Below, piece after piece: positions 6,822 through 15,595 of a stretch of DNA of 15,595 nucleotides. The DNA is from Clostridia bacterium (GTDB lineage: Bacteria > Bacillota_A > Clostridia > Oscillospirales > SIG627). How positions within the stretch are numbered: position 1 is the first letter of the stretch; each line of letters starts with the position of its first letter. Below the pieces are notes generated by a model. That model worked only from the letters and a program-made list of their open reading frames with translations, was not told the DNA's origin and did not search any database. Both the position numbers and the translations under genes were made by a program. The stretch is taken from NCBI GenBank assembly GCA_017508505.1, contig JAFVYT010000031.1:1-15595 (forward strand). Reading direction: 5' to 3'.

Positions 6822-7314
6822 AAAGGGAAGGATCAACGTCGTCCTGGTCGAGCCTGAGATCCCCCAAAATACCGGAAATATTGCAAGAACCTGCGCCGCT
6901 ACCGGCGCAGTTTTGCACCTTATAGAGCCCTTGGGCTTTGAAATCAGCGACCGTTACTTAAAGCGGGCGGGTCTGGATTATTGGCAGTATCTGGATCTGC
7001 GGATCTATCCCGATCTTGAGGACTTTTATCAAAAGAATCAGGGTGCCTTTTATTACTTCACCACCAAGGGGAAAATCAATTACTGCACCCCTGCCTTTGA
7101 GGGAGACGTGTTCCTTTTCTTTGGAAAGGAGACCCGCGGGCTGCCGGAGGAATTGATCCGCGCCAATCCCTCCCGGGCTCTGCGCCTGCCGATGCTCGGA
7201 GACATCCGAAGCCTCAACCTCTCCAACTCCGTTGCCATTGCCGTTTACGAGGTGCTGCGTCAGTGGGATTTCGAGGGCTTTTGTCTGGAAGGCTCGTTGC
7301 CGGGGGAGTCATAA
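6814..7314 (+). CDS. trmL: tRNA (cytidine/uridine-34 2'-O)-methyltransferase
   Basis: 166 residues, close to the family's usual 155-165. SpoU/TrmH-type SPOUT methyltransferase with a trefoil knot. Motif 1 is EPEIPQNTGNIARTCAATG (13-31, Arg25), motif 2 is FLFFGKETRGLPEEL (100-114), motif 3 is LPMLGDIRSLNLSNSVAIAVYEV in two parts (125-147). The enzyme methylates the ribose of the wobble nucleotide in certain leucine tRNAs with S-adenosylmethionine. The ATG overlaps the ACP stop (ATGCCTGA) and has no clear ribosome binding site, so translation is probably coupled to that of the ACP. The function is unrelated to lipid metabolism; the linkage is probably just operon packing. Confidence 0.93.
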   Translation: MPEKGRINVVLVEPEIPQNTGNIARTCAATGAVLHLIEPLGFEISDRYLKRAGLDYWQYLDLRIYPDLEDFYQKNQGAFYYFTTKGKINYCTPAFEGDVFLFFGKETRGLPEELIRANPSRALRLPMLGDIRSLNLSNSVAIAVYEVLRQWDFEGFCLEGSLPGES

Positions 7315-7315
7315 G

Positions 7316-7803
7316 ATGAAAAACTGGATCAGGATCCTTCTTGTCACTCTGACACTCCTTTCCCTTTTCTTTATTTTCTCCAATTCCTTAAAGCCCTCGG
7401 GCAAGGTGGAAAGCACCAAGCGCGCGGTGGTGGAGGCGGTGGAAAATACGGTGAAGGCCGTCACGGGAAAGGATTTTTCTCTGGACGGACTTTCGGGTGC
7501 CTTCGTAGCCAAAATAGGTCACGTTTTGGAGTTCGGAGCCTTCGGCCTTTTCTTCTCCCTGAGCCTCCTTTCCTTTCGGGGGCTTTTGGATTCGGATTCC
7601 TTTTTTCGGATCAGCGCCGTTTGCACCTTCGTGGCCTTGACCGACGAGCATCTTCAGACCCTCACCCCCGGCAGAACGAGCAGCGTGACCGACGTTTGGT
7701 GGATCTTGCCGCTTGCATTACGGCCTTTGCCATCGCCTACGGGATCGGCCTTATCCGCAATCGAAAAGGAGGACGTGATGAAGGAAATACTTCTCATTCT
7801 TGA
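7316..7803 (+). pseudogene. VanZ-family membrane protein with apparent one-base frameshift near 7696
   Basis: ATG at 7316 lies one base after the trmL stop, with GGGGGAG 8 bases upstream. The frame encodes an N-terminal membrane helix (ILLVTLTLLSLFFIFSNSL), then KIGHVLEFGAFGLFFSLSLLSF and the VanZ signature ALTDEHLQTLTPGR with SSVTDV. At GACGTTTGG (7691-7699) the frame changes from VanZ-like to proline-rich WWILPLALRPLPSPTG. Reading T7696 twice gives TDV-LVDLAACITAFAIAYGIGLIRNR, the expected last helix, ending with TGA at 7801-7803 and a total of 162 residues, normal for the family. One T seems to be missing from a T-run. It may be a real mutation, an assembly or sequencing error, or (less likely) frameshifting. 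VanZ proteins' general role is unclear; some confer low-level teicoplanin resistance. Confidence 0.75.
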
Positions 7804-8035
7804 CTTTTTGTGTCCCTTGTTTTTCTTTTTTCTCGGCAGAGCCAAAAAGGGAAAAACGGGACGCCTGATCGTGCGTGAGAGCATTGCGGTGCTTTTTGCG
7901 GTCGCGATCTTTGCCCCCTTGGCCGCCCGCTATTACTCCTTGACGGTGCAGTGCGGCCTGACGGCCACCGTCCTGTTTTGTCAATCCCTTCTTCTCGCAT
8001 TTGCCCTGAGAAAGGAAAGATCCTTCCGCCCGTGA
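7778..8035 (+). CDS. Small hydrophobic membrane protein of unknown function
   Basis: 85 residues. The ATG at 7778 is preceded by AAAAGGAGG with a short, good spacing, so it is a separate gene even though the VanZ frameshift makes the upstream frame run into it without a stop. It overlaps the restored VanZ end by 26 bases. Three hydrophobic segments are visible: about 4-20 (ILLILDFLCPLFFFFLG), 35-50 (SIAVLFAVAIFAPLAA) and 58-77 (ending QSLLLAFALRK), with basic residues in the first loop (RAKKGKTGR). I do not recognise the family. It is the last gene of the acyl synthetase operon, and its stop codon lies in the loop of the terminator. Confidence 0.7.
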   Translation: MKEILLILDFLCPLFFFFLGRAKKGKTGRLIVRESIAVLFAVAIFAPLAARYYSLTVQCGLTATVLFCQSLLLAFALRKERSFRP

Positions 8036-8054
8036 GGCGGAAGGATCTTTTTTT
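8016..8054 (+). terminator. Strong intrinsic terminator at the end of the acyl synthetase operon
   Basis: A 15-bp perfect stem (8016-8030 with 8036-8050) closes a 5-base loop CGTGA, followed by seven T (8048-8054). The TGA stop of the small membrane protein (8033-8035) is partly in the loop. The DUF11 gene ends 2 bases beyond on the other strand; in that direction the T-run is poor (TCTTTCCTTTC), so it may be only partly bidirectional. Confidence 0.92.
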
Positions 8055-8055
8055 G

Positions 8056-8910
8056 TCAAACGGTGCCGCTGACGGTGAGAGTCACGGTGCCGGGGGTGAC
8101 CTCGACCACTCCGCTCTCGGGGTTACGGGTAAAGCTTGCCGCGGGCACGGTGATGACGCCGGGGACGGTGGAAAAGGCCCCGCTCGTCTCGTTGTAGGTG
8201 TATCCCACACCGTCGGTGAGTGCCTGTCCGTTCAGGGCCACGCTGATCCCGCTCAAAACGGGCAGGAAGGTGTCGGTCACGGTGACGTTATCCGTGGCCA
8301 CGGCCTCGGTGTTGCCGAGGTTCTGAATGACGAAGGTGTAGGTGATGACCCCGTTCTCCGTGACCACCGTGGGGGCGACTGCCTTGGTGATGGAAAGGCT
8401 CGGGGCTGCTACGGGGGATACCGTCGCGGTGGCACTGACGGGGGTCTGGATTCCGCCTCCGCTGACGGTTACGGTGTTGGTCACCTCTCCGTTGATTCCG
8501 CGAGGCGCAAATTCCGTTGCCACCGTTTCATACAGAAGGATCACGTTCCCTCCCGCAGGCACGGTAATTCCCGTTACGGTCAGAGGCTGGGTCGAGGTAA
8601 CGGTCGGAGCGGGGACGGGAGCGCCGTTGACAAAGGCGACAAGGGAGCCCTCGCGATAGCGGAAGGGAACAAGCTCTCCCGTGCCGAAGGGAAAGGCCCC
8701 CAAATCGTCCGTGAGCACAAGACCCGTGAGGGTGGCAGGGCCGGTCCCGCGGATGCTGACCGCCCAGGTGACGTCGCCACCCGGGACGTAGCGGTCGGTG
8801 ACGGCGCTTTTTGTAACACTCAGAGCATCCAGGATCTCACCCGTTACCACGTTGGAGCTCGTGGTGACGTTCTGATAGCTCAGAGTGGCTTGGTTGGTAA
8901 AGATTGCCAT
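8056..8910 (-). CDS. DUF11-repeat beta-sandwich protein without signal peptide
   Basis: 284 residues from ATG at 8910, with AAGGAGA 9 bases upstream. The start MAIFTNQATLSYQNVTTSSN, followed by a conserved VVTGEILDALSVTKSA, is typical of clostridial DUF11 proteins. Two repeats can be drawn: about 28-155 (LSVTKSAVTDRYVPGGDVTW ... GLVLTDDLG ... ITNTV-like) and about 170-284 (LSITKAVAPTVVTENGVITY, FVIQNLGNTEA, VTVTDTFLPVLSGI). The protein is rich in Thr, Val, Ser and Gly, with few charged residues and no cysteine. DUF11 domains normally occur in surface proteins, yet there is no signal peptide, membrane helix or LPxTG anchor. It is monocistronic. A -10-like CATAAAAT (8968-8961) is present, but I find no convincing -35, so an alternative sigma factor or activator is possible. 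Function unknown. Confidence 0.85.
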   Translation of the reverse strand: MAIFTNQATLSYQNVTTSSNVVTGEILDALSVTKSAVTDRYVPGGDVTWAVSIRGTGPATLTGLVLTDDLGAFPFGTGELVPFRYREGSLVAFVNGAPVPAPTVTSTQPLTVTGITVPAGGNVILLYETVATEFAPRGINGEVTNTVTVSGGGIQTPVSATATVSPVAAPSLSITKAVAPTVVTENGVITYTFVIQNLGNTEAVATDNVTVTDTFLPVLSGISVALNGQALTDGVGYTYNETSGAFSTVPGVITVPAASFTRNPESGVVEVTPGTVTLTVSGTV

Positions 8911-8997
8911 AAAGCATAGTCTCCTTATTCTTTTGGTTCGGGCATAGATTCGCCCATTCCATTTTATGCACCCACCCTCTTTTCGGGGAAAGCTTTC

Positions 8998-9026
8998 TTG
9001 ACATCGGGGAAGGATGTTGGTATAAT
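8998..9026 (+). promoter_or_regulatory. Consensus sigma-A promoter for the ceramidase-like gene
   Basis: -35 TTGACA (8998-9003), 17-base spacer, -10 TATAAT (9021-9026), a perfect match to consensus. The start near 9033 leaves a 26-base leader before ATG 9059. Confidence 0.85.
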
Positions 9027-9058
9027 TTCAAAAGAAAAATATGGATAAGGAGATGCTT

Positions 9059-10363
9059 ATGAAACCTCTTTTGCTTGGCTTCGGTCGTGCGGACTTTACC
9101 CCCGATACCTTTCCGCTTTCCATGAATTCCACCATCAATGCCACGGGAATCTACGACCGTCTGTTTGCCACCTGCCTTGCCTGGCAGGACGAAAAGACCA
9201 CCGTGCTCCAGTATTCGATGGATCTTCGCAACATCTATCAGCCCTTTTACGAGATCATCTCCAAGGCCATCTCCGAGGCGACGGGAATCCCCGTGGATCA
9301 CCTCGTTTTGTCCGTGACCCACAACCATTCCTCTCCCGACGTCAATCTTCTTGACCGACCCGAGATCCACGATTGGCTCTACCGCATCGGCATCCCCGCG
9401 ATGTGCGAGGCGGGCCGTGCCGCTCTGGCGGACCTTGCCCCTGTCACGGGTGCCGTGGCAGGGAAGACCGAAACGAAAAAGCTCGCCTTCGTCCGTCGCT
9501 ACTTCCGTGCCGACGGGAGCTTCTATTCCATCGGCAGCAAAAAGACGGATTCCCCCTTGGCCGCCTGCGAAAGCATTGCTGACCCGGAGCTTCGCGCTGT
9601 CCGCGTGACAAGAGAGGGGAAAAAGGCCGTGGTTCTCGTCAACTTCCAGACCCACGCCGCCAGCGGCCTCGGAACCCATCGGGAGCTTGTACATTCCGAC
9701 TTTATCACCACCCTGCGCCGCGACGTGGAAAAGAGCGGCGAGGATCTTTGTGTGTATCTTCAGGGTGCCTGCGGCAACGTCAACTGCAACGCACGTCTTC
9801 CCGAGGATCTGGTCGATTGGCCCGACGATTGCTTCAAGATCGGAGAGTCGATGGCAAAATTCGTTGCCACCGCCCTTGCGGGGGCAGCGCCTCTTTCCTT
9901 GGGGGAGATTCGTCTGAGAAACGATACCCTCACCTGCAAAGTCAACCACGCCAAGACGCACCTTGCCGAGGAGGCAAAGCGCATCCGCGACATTGAGGAC
10001 CGGGAGGAGCGCATCGCCGCCCGTACCGCCGCAGGGATCACCATCAAGTACGAATTGGCCGCCATCATCCGAAGAAGCGCCTTCGGCAAGACCCGCGAAA
10101 TGCCACTTTCCGCCCTTGTAATGGGAGAGCTTGCCATGGGCTTTGCTCCCGTGGAGCTTTTCGATACCTGCGGAAAGGCCTTCCGCGAGACCTCTCGTTA
10201 CCCCATGACCTTCTTTGTGGGCTATACCAACGGAAGCCACAGCTATATGCCCTCCGCCCTTGCCTTTCCCAACGGCGGTTACGAGCCGCTGGAGTGCCAC
10301 TACGTTCCCGGCACGGGGGAGATGATCGCCTTGAAGCTTTCGGAAATGATCCACCACGTATAA
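9059..10363 (+). CDS. Neutral/alkaline ceramidase N-terminal domain-like putative amidohydrolase
   Basis: 434 residues from ATG at 9059, which has AAGGAG 6 bases upstream; ATG codons at 9041 and 9053 lie before or on that site. The order of motifs follows the neutral ceramidase catalytic domain: GFGRADFTP (7-15), SVTHNHSSPD (85-94) like the THTHSGP zinc motif with His88/His90, FQTHAASGLGTHRELVHSDF (196-215) with likely zinc ligand His199, LQGACGNVNC (234-243) in place of the serine/GDVSPN region, PVELF (Glu366) and YTNGSHSYMPSALAFPNGG with GYE (389-409), corresponding to the region of the zinc-ligand tyrosine. True ceramidases are exported and carry a C-terminal Ig-like domain; both the signal peptide and that domain are missing. 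It is therefore probably a cytoplasmic metal hydrolase of unknown substrate. It is a single gene between its own promoter and a bidirectional terminator. Confidence 0.8.
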   Translation: MKPLLLGFGRADFTPDTFPLSMNSTINATGIYDRLFATCLAWQDEKTTVLQYSMDLRNIYQPFYEIISKAISEATGIPVDHLVLSVTHNHSSPDVNLLDRPEIHDWLYRIGIPAMCEAGRAALADLAPVTGAVAGKTETKKLAFVRRYFRADGSFYSIGSKKTDSPLAACESIADPELRAVRVTREGKKAVVLVNFQTHAASGLGTHRELVHSDFITTLRRDVEKSGEDLCVYLQGACGNVNCNARLPEDLVDWPDDCFKIGESMAKFVATALAGAAPLSLGEIRLRNDTLTCKVNHAKTHLAEEAKRIRDIEDREERIAARTAAGITIKYELAAIIRRSAFGKTREMPLSALVMGELAMGFAPVELFDTCGKAFRETSRYPMTFFVGYTNGSHSYMPSALAFPNGGYEPLECHYVPGTGEMIALKLSEMIHHV

Positions 10364-10371
10364 ACGAGGAT

Positions 10372-10408
10372 AAAAAAAGAAGTGACCGTTTCGGTCACTT
10401 CTTTTTTT
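10372..10408. terminator. Bidirectional intrinsic terminator between convergent genes
   Basis: Perfect stem of 17 bp including A/T pairs (10372-10388 with 10392-10408), core AGAAGTGACCG/CGGTCACTTCT and a TTT loop. Seven A on one side and seven T on the other let it end the ceramidase-like gene (plus) and the beta-galactosidase gene (minus). Confidence 0.93.
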
Positions 10409-10414
10409 GCGTGT

Positions 10415-13296
<2,882 letters not shown>

Positions 13297-13363
13297 GAAA
13301 ACGAGAAGGAAAGCCCTTTTGAAATGCGAGGTTAAAACTCTTATGATTTTTCCAAAAAATCTG

Positions 13364-13392
13364 TTGAAATGGAATCGGCTTTGTGATATAAT
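13364..13392 (+). promoter_or_regulatory. Sigma-A promoter for the flavodiiron-rubredoxin operon
   Basis: -35 TTGAAA (13364-13369), 17-base spacer, -10 TATAAT (13387-13392); predicted start near 13399, 29 bases before ATG. No PerR- or Fur-like box stands out around it. Confidence 0.75.
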
Positions 13393-13427
13393 CCGAAAAA
13401 AGAACACTGGTAGAAAAGGATAACGGA

Positions 13428-14585
13428 ATGAACGTAAGTGAAAGCATCCGATACGTTGGAGTAAACGACAGGAAGATTGACCTCTTCGAGGGGCAGTATA
13501 TCGTCCCCGAGGGAATGGCGTATAATTCCTATTTGGTTTTGGATGAGAAGATTGCGGTGATGGATTCGGTGGATGCCCGCTTTGCCGAGGAATGGCTGAA
13601 GAAGCTTTCCCTTGCTCTGGAGGGCAAAAGACCGGACTATCTTGTGGTGCACCATATGGAGCCCGACCATTCGGGCAGTATTGCCGCCTTTGCCGAGGCC
13701 TATCCCGAGGCGGTGATCGTCTCCTCTGCGCAGGCCTTCCGTATGATGAAAAATTTCTTCGGCACCGACTTTCAGGATCGCCGCCTCGTGGTGGCAGAGG
13801 GAAGCACCCTTTCTCTCGGCACGCACGCTCTGACCTTCGTGGCCGCACCGATGGTGCATTGGCCGGAGGTGATCACAAGCTACGAAGCAAAGGAAAAGGT
13901 GCTCTTTTCCGCGGATGCCTTCGGGAAATTCGGTGCTCTGGATGCCGAGGAGGATTGGGCCTGCGAGGCGAGACGCTATTACATCGGCATCGTGGGGAAA
14001 TACGGCACTCAGGTGCAGGCGCTTCTGAAAAAGGTCGCCGCCCTTGACGTAAAGGTCATTTGTCCCTTGCACGGGCCCGTGTTAAAGGGAAATCTTTCCG
14101 AGTATCTTTCCCTTTATAACACTTGGTCCTCCTACGAGCCGGAGGAGGAGGGGGTTATGATCGCCTATACCTCCGTTTACGGCAATACGAAAAAGGCCGT
14201 TTTGTATCTTGAGGACCAGCTTCGCCGAATCGGCTGTAAAAAGGTCGTTGTCAACGACCTTGCCCGCTGTGATATGGCGGAGGCGGTGGAGGATGCCTTC
14301 CGCTATTCCAAGCTGGTGCTTGCCACCACCACCTACAACGGAGATATCTTCCCCTTTATGCGCTCCTTTCTCGACCATTTGACGGAGCGCGGCTACAAGA
14401 AGCGCCGCGTCGCTTTGATGGAGAACGGCTCCTGGGCTCCCACCGCCGCTAAGGTGATGCGGGGGATGCTGGAGGGGGCGAATGCCATCGATTTCGTGGA
14501 GCCTTCGGTTTGCATCCTTTCGGCTATGACCGAGGAAAATCAGCTTACAATCAAAGCCCTTGCCCGTGAATTGGTCAAGGAGTAA
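13428..14585 (+). CDS. fprA: A-type flavoprotein (flavodiiron protein, O2/NO reductase)
   Basis: 385 residues, ATG preceded by AAAAGGA. Reduces O2 to water (or NO to N2O) in the cytoplasm of anaerobes with electrons usually from rubredoxin. The N-terminal metallo-beta-lactamase-like domain (1-240) holds the diiron ligands: His76, Glu78, Asp80 in HHMEPDHSG, His144 in APMVHWPE, Asp163 in FSADAFGKFG, His215 in CPLHGPVL. The C-terminal flavodoxin domain (from about 243) starts with MIAYTSVYGNTKKAV, the FMN phosphate loop, and continues with ATTTYNGDIFPFM and LMENGSWAPTAAKVM. All ligands are present, so it should be active. Rubredoxin and a Bfd-like iron-sulfur protein follow at 27 and 10 bases, forming one operon that ends at 15001-15042. 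Whether it prefers O2 or NO cannot be told. Confidence 0.96.
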   Translation: MNVSESIRYVGVNDRKIDLFEGQYIVPEGMAYNSYLVLDEKIAVMDSVDARFAEEWLKKLSLALEGKRPDYLVVHHMEPDHSGSIAAFAEAYPEAVIVSSAQAFRMMKNFFGTDFQDRRLVVAEGSTLSLGTHALTFVAAPMVHWPEVITSYEAKEKVLFSADAFGKFGALDAEEDWACEARRYYIGIVGKYGTQVQALLKKVAALDVKVICPLHGPVLKGNLSEYLSLYNTWSSYEPEEEGVMIAYTSVYGNTKKAVLYLEDQLRRIGCKKVVVNDLARCDMAEAVEDAFRYSKLVLATTTYNGDIFPFMRSFLDHLTERGYKKRRVALMENGSWAPTAAKVMRGMLEGANAIDFVEPSVCILSAMTEENQLTIKALARELVKE

Positions 14586-14612
14586 AAATTAACCTTTAAG
14601 GAGGAAAAAACA

Positions 14613-14774
14613 ATGAAAAAATACGTATGTGAGGTTTGCGGATGGATCTACGACGAGGAGCTCGGCGATCCCGACAACGGCATTGAGCCCGGCACCAAGT
14701 GGGAGGATCTGCCCGAGGATTTTGCTTGCGCTCTCTGCGGTGTAGGGAAGGAAGACTTCCGCGAGGAGGAGTAA
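14613..14774 (+). CDS. rd: Rubredoxin
   Basis: 53 residues, the standard rubredoxin length. ATG at 14613 follows TAAGGAGG. One iron bound by four cysteines: Cys6 and Cys9 in [11 protein letters not shown], Cys39 and Cys42 in [13 protein letters not shown]. The second pair has Ala where most rubredoxins have Pro (CPxCG), a small departure that should not stop iron binding. The middle [19 protein letters not shown] is typical. A one-electron carrier in the cytoplasm; placed directly after the flavodiiron protein it is almost certainly that enzyme's electron donor. Confidence 0.97.
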   Translation: MKKYVCEVCGWIYDEELGDPDNGIEPGTKWEDLPEDFACALCGVGKEDFREEE

Positions 14775-14784
14775 TCAGAGGGCT

Positions 14785-14994
14785 ATGAAAGAAAACTATA
14801 TGGTTTGCAATTGCAAGCAGGTCAGCTATGCGGATATTGCCGATGCGCTCCACAAGCACGACACCTTTAAGGACGTACTGGAGGCCTTCGAGGACGTAAA
14901 GGCCGTGACCCATTGCTCCACCGGCTGCGGCGGTTGCCATGACAAGGTTCTGGATGTCATTTCCGATATCCTGATGGGACACGACATTGCTTAA
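14785..14994 (+). CDS. Bfd-like [2Fe-2S]-binding protein
   Basis: 69 residues. ATG at 14785 starts 10 bases after the rubredoxin stop; upstream signals are GAGGAGG inside the rubredoxin end and AGAGGG close to the ATG, neither ideally spaced, so coupling with rubredoxin is likely. The MVCNCKQVSYADIADAL start has Cys8 and Cys10, and CSTGCGGCHDKVLDVI has Cys48 and Cys51, matching the C-x-C ... C-x2-C pattern of bacterioferritin-associated ferredoxin and the NirB-type [2Fe-2S] domain. Cys44 is an additional cysteine. It probably carries a [2Fe-2S] cluster. In this operon it may be a second electron carrier for the flavodiiron protein, or link it to iron handling; both are inferences, as no bacterioferritin gene is visible. 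Confidence 0.88.
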   Translation: MKENYMVCNCKQVSYADIADALHKHDTFKDVLEAFEDVKAVTHCSTGCGGCHDKVLDVISDILMGHDIA

Positions 14995-15000
14995 AAAATA

Positions 15001-15042
15001 AAGAACGGGCGTCAAATACCGACGCCCTTCTTAATTTTGTTT
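15001..15042 (+). terminator. Intrinsic terminator of the flavodiiron operon
   Basis: GGGCGTC/GACGCCC stem (15007-15013 with 15021-15027), extended by AAGAA/TTCTT after a one-base bulge, 7-base loop, then a T-rich tail (TTAATTTTGTTT). Confidence 0.8.
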
Positions 15043-15072
15043 AGAAAACAAGATAAAAACTTAATAAAAGTA

Positions 15073-15101
15073 TTGACACATTTTTCTTCTTTGGATATAA
15101 T
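15073..15101 (+). promoter_or_regulatory. Consensus sigma-A promoter for the DUF1874-like gene
   Basis: -35 TTGACA (15073-15078), 17-base spacer, -10 TATAAT (15096-15101), a full consensus match in AT-rich DNA. The leader is about 50 bases and ends in AAGGAGG (15141-15147). Confidence 0.88.
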
Positions 15102-15157
15102 AACAGTAAATTCAAGGCGTCTTTGCCAAAAAAGAGTACAAAGGAGGAATTTGTGAA

Positions 15158-15541
15158 ATGAAAGAAAAGAATGCTTTACCGTTGTTGCTTCTCGATAACA
15201 GCAGTATGATGAGTGTCCTGAATCAGGGACAGTTCCGTTGCAGCAACGTCAGCTTCGAAGAAGCCAGACACATTCTGGAAGTCCACGATGACGATGAGTT
15301 CTTGAAATGCTTCAGCAATCCGGATCTGGAGTCAATCATATTCGGCTATCTCGGCGTTGCAGAGAACCGTTACGAGTACAAGAAGATCCGCAATATGCGT
15401 CCCGAGCAGCACGCTTTGGTCTTCAAGCTCTACGTCACTCCCTCCGAGACTCAGCCGATCATTCACGCAGACGACGGTGTGGAGGCAAAGAAGATTCAGA
15501 ACGTCTACGTGTACGTCCAGCATCTGGTAAGAGTGGAATAA
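15158..15541 (+). CDS. DUF1874/STIV-B116-like small protein without the ring-nuclease histidine
   Basis: 127 residues, ATG at 15158 with AAGGAGG 10 bases upstream. The sequence follows the DUF1874 layout: LLLLDNSSMMSVLNQGQFRC (the 'YLLNSP/LANAFS' strand), VSFEEARHIL, a helix SNPDLESIIFGYLGV, ENRYEYKKIRNMRP and ALVFKLYVTPSE. DUF1874 includes AcrIII-1, viral nucleases that destroy the cyclic tetra-adenylate signal of type III CRISPR; their helix carries an IGHxxT motif with a catalytic His. Aligning on the following (L)LG, the His is Asn54 here and the Thr Leu57, so ring-nuclease activity is unlikely by that mechanism. It may bind a ligand without cutting, or do something unrelated. Family membership is my pattern match and moderately sure; the gene itself is very sure. 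It stands alone between a consensus promoter and a strong terminator. Confidence 0.75.
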   Translation: MKEKNALPLLLLDNSSMMSVLNQGQFRCSNVSFEEARHILEVHDDDEFLKCFSNPDLESIIFGYLGVAENRYEYKKIRNMRPEQHALVFKLYVTPSETQPIIHADDGVEAKKIQNVYVYVQHLVRVE

Positions 15542-15544
15542 GCA

Positions 15545-15578
15545 AAAAGACCCCTTTTCTTTGGAAAAGGGGTCTTTT
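15545..15578 (+). terminator. Intrinsic terminator after the DUF1874-like gene
   Basis: A 15-bp perfect stem AAAAGACCCCTTTTC/GAAAAGGGGTCTTTT (15545-15559 with 15564-15578) with a TTTG loop. The stem itself ends in four T, with A on the opposite side, so it may work in both directions. Confidence 0.88.
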
Positions 15579-15582
15579 ACTA

Positions 15583-15589
15583 AAAGGAG
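15583..15589 (+). promoter_or_regulatory. Ribosome binding site of a gene starting just beyond the right edge
   Basis: AAAGGAG six bases from the end of the window, right after a terminator. A start codon would be expected within a few bases outside. Its promoter is not visible, so the downstream gene may depend on read-through from the DUF1874-like gene. Confidence 0.45.
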
Positions 15590-15595
15590 AAGAAA

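Noticed and set aside
4809..6836. Minus-strand open frame of 675 codons opposite the acyl synthetase and ACP
   Set aside because: It is a shadow of a strongly supported ligase, with a His/Leu/Gly-rich translation and no start signal.
7691..7699. Programmed -1 frameshifting in VanZ
   Set aside because: The site CGTTTGG is not an X XXY YYZ slippery heptamer and I see no strong stem or pseudoknot just downstream. A missing base is simpler.
7316..8035. A single 239-residue membrane protein covering VanZ and the small protein
   Set aside because: The VanZ signature helix is in the other frame, the middle becomes proline-rich and unlike any VanZ, and a strong ribosome binding site precedes the internal ATG at 7778.
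8837..10357. Minus-strand open frame of 506 codons opposite the ceramidase-like gene
   Set aside because: It starts inside the gene's 3' end, runs over the divergent promoter region and into the DUF11 start, and has no ribosome binding site.

Overview
This window looks like a piece of the chromosome of an anaerobic, gut-type Bacillota, probably of class Clostridia. The evidence is a flavodiiron protein with rubredoxin, strong AGGAGG-type ribosome binding sites, sigma-A promoters (TTGACA/TATAAT) before most transcription units, tight intergenic gaps, and typical clostridial families (DUF4886 SGNH hydrolase, DUF11 repeats, VanZ, cadherin-like beta-sandwich). The sequence is moderately GC-rich. 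I see no insertion sequence, tRNA, rRNA, CRISPR array or phage block. No stretch over 300 bases lacks a gene.

Layout. (1) 1-4074, minus strand: nth (endonuclease III) with its own promoter and terminator, then a two-gene secreted-protein operon. The operon encodes a CBM9/DOMON-like plus SGNH (DUF4886) protein and a related protein that runs off the left edge into a cadherin-like domain. (2) 4226-8035, plus strand: a UPF0200-like P-loop kinase, then a compact operon of AMP-forming acyl synthetase, acyl carrier protein, TrmL tRNA methyltransferase, a VanZ-family gene with an apparent one-base frameshift, and a small membrane protein. It ends in a strong terminator. (3) 8056-10363: a minus-strand DUF11-repeat protein and, divergently, a ceramidase-like putative hydrolase. 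(4) 10415-13249, minus strand: a cytoplasmic GH2 beta-galactosidase, convergent with the previous gene across a shared bidirectional terminator. (5) 13428-14994, plus strand: flavodiiron protein, rubredoxin and Bfd-like [2Fe-2S] protein, a likely oxygen- or NO-reducing module. (6) 15158-15541, plus strand: a small protein resembling the DUF1874/STIV-B116 family (the fold of the AcrIII-1 ring nucleases) but without the family's catalytic histidine, under a consensus promoter. A ribosome binding site at the right edge suggests another gene follows.

How it fits together: most genes are housekeeping (DNA repair, tRNA modification) or anaerobic lifestyle (oxygen defence, lactose/galactoside use, cell-surface hydrolase). 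The points most worth a second look are the histidine-less DUF1874-like protein, the VanZ frameshift, the endonuclease III lacking its fourth cluster cysteine, the FprA-rubredoxin-Bfd trio, the acyl synthetase/ACP pair behind a palindrome-overlapped promoter, and the secreted SGNH operon with a palindrome at its transcription start.
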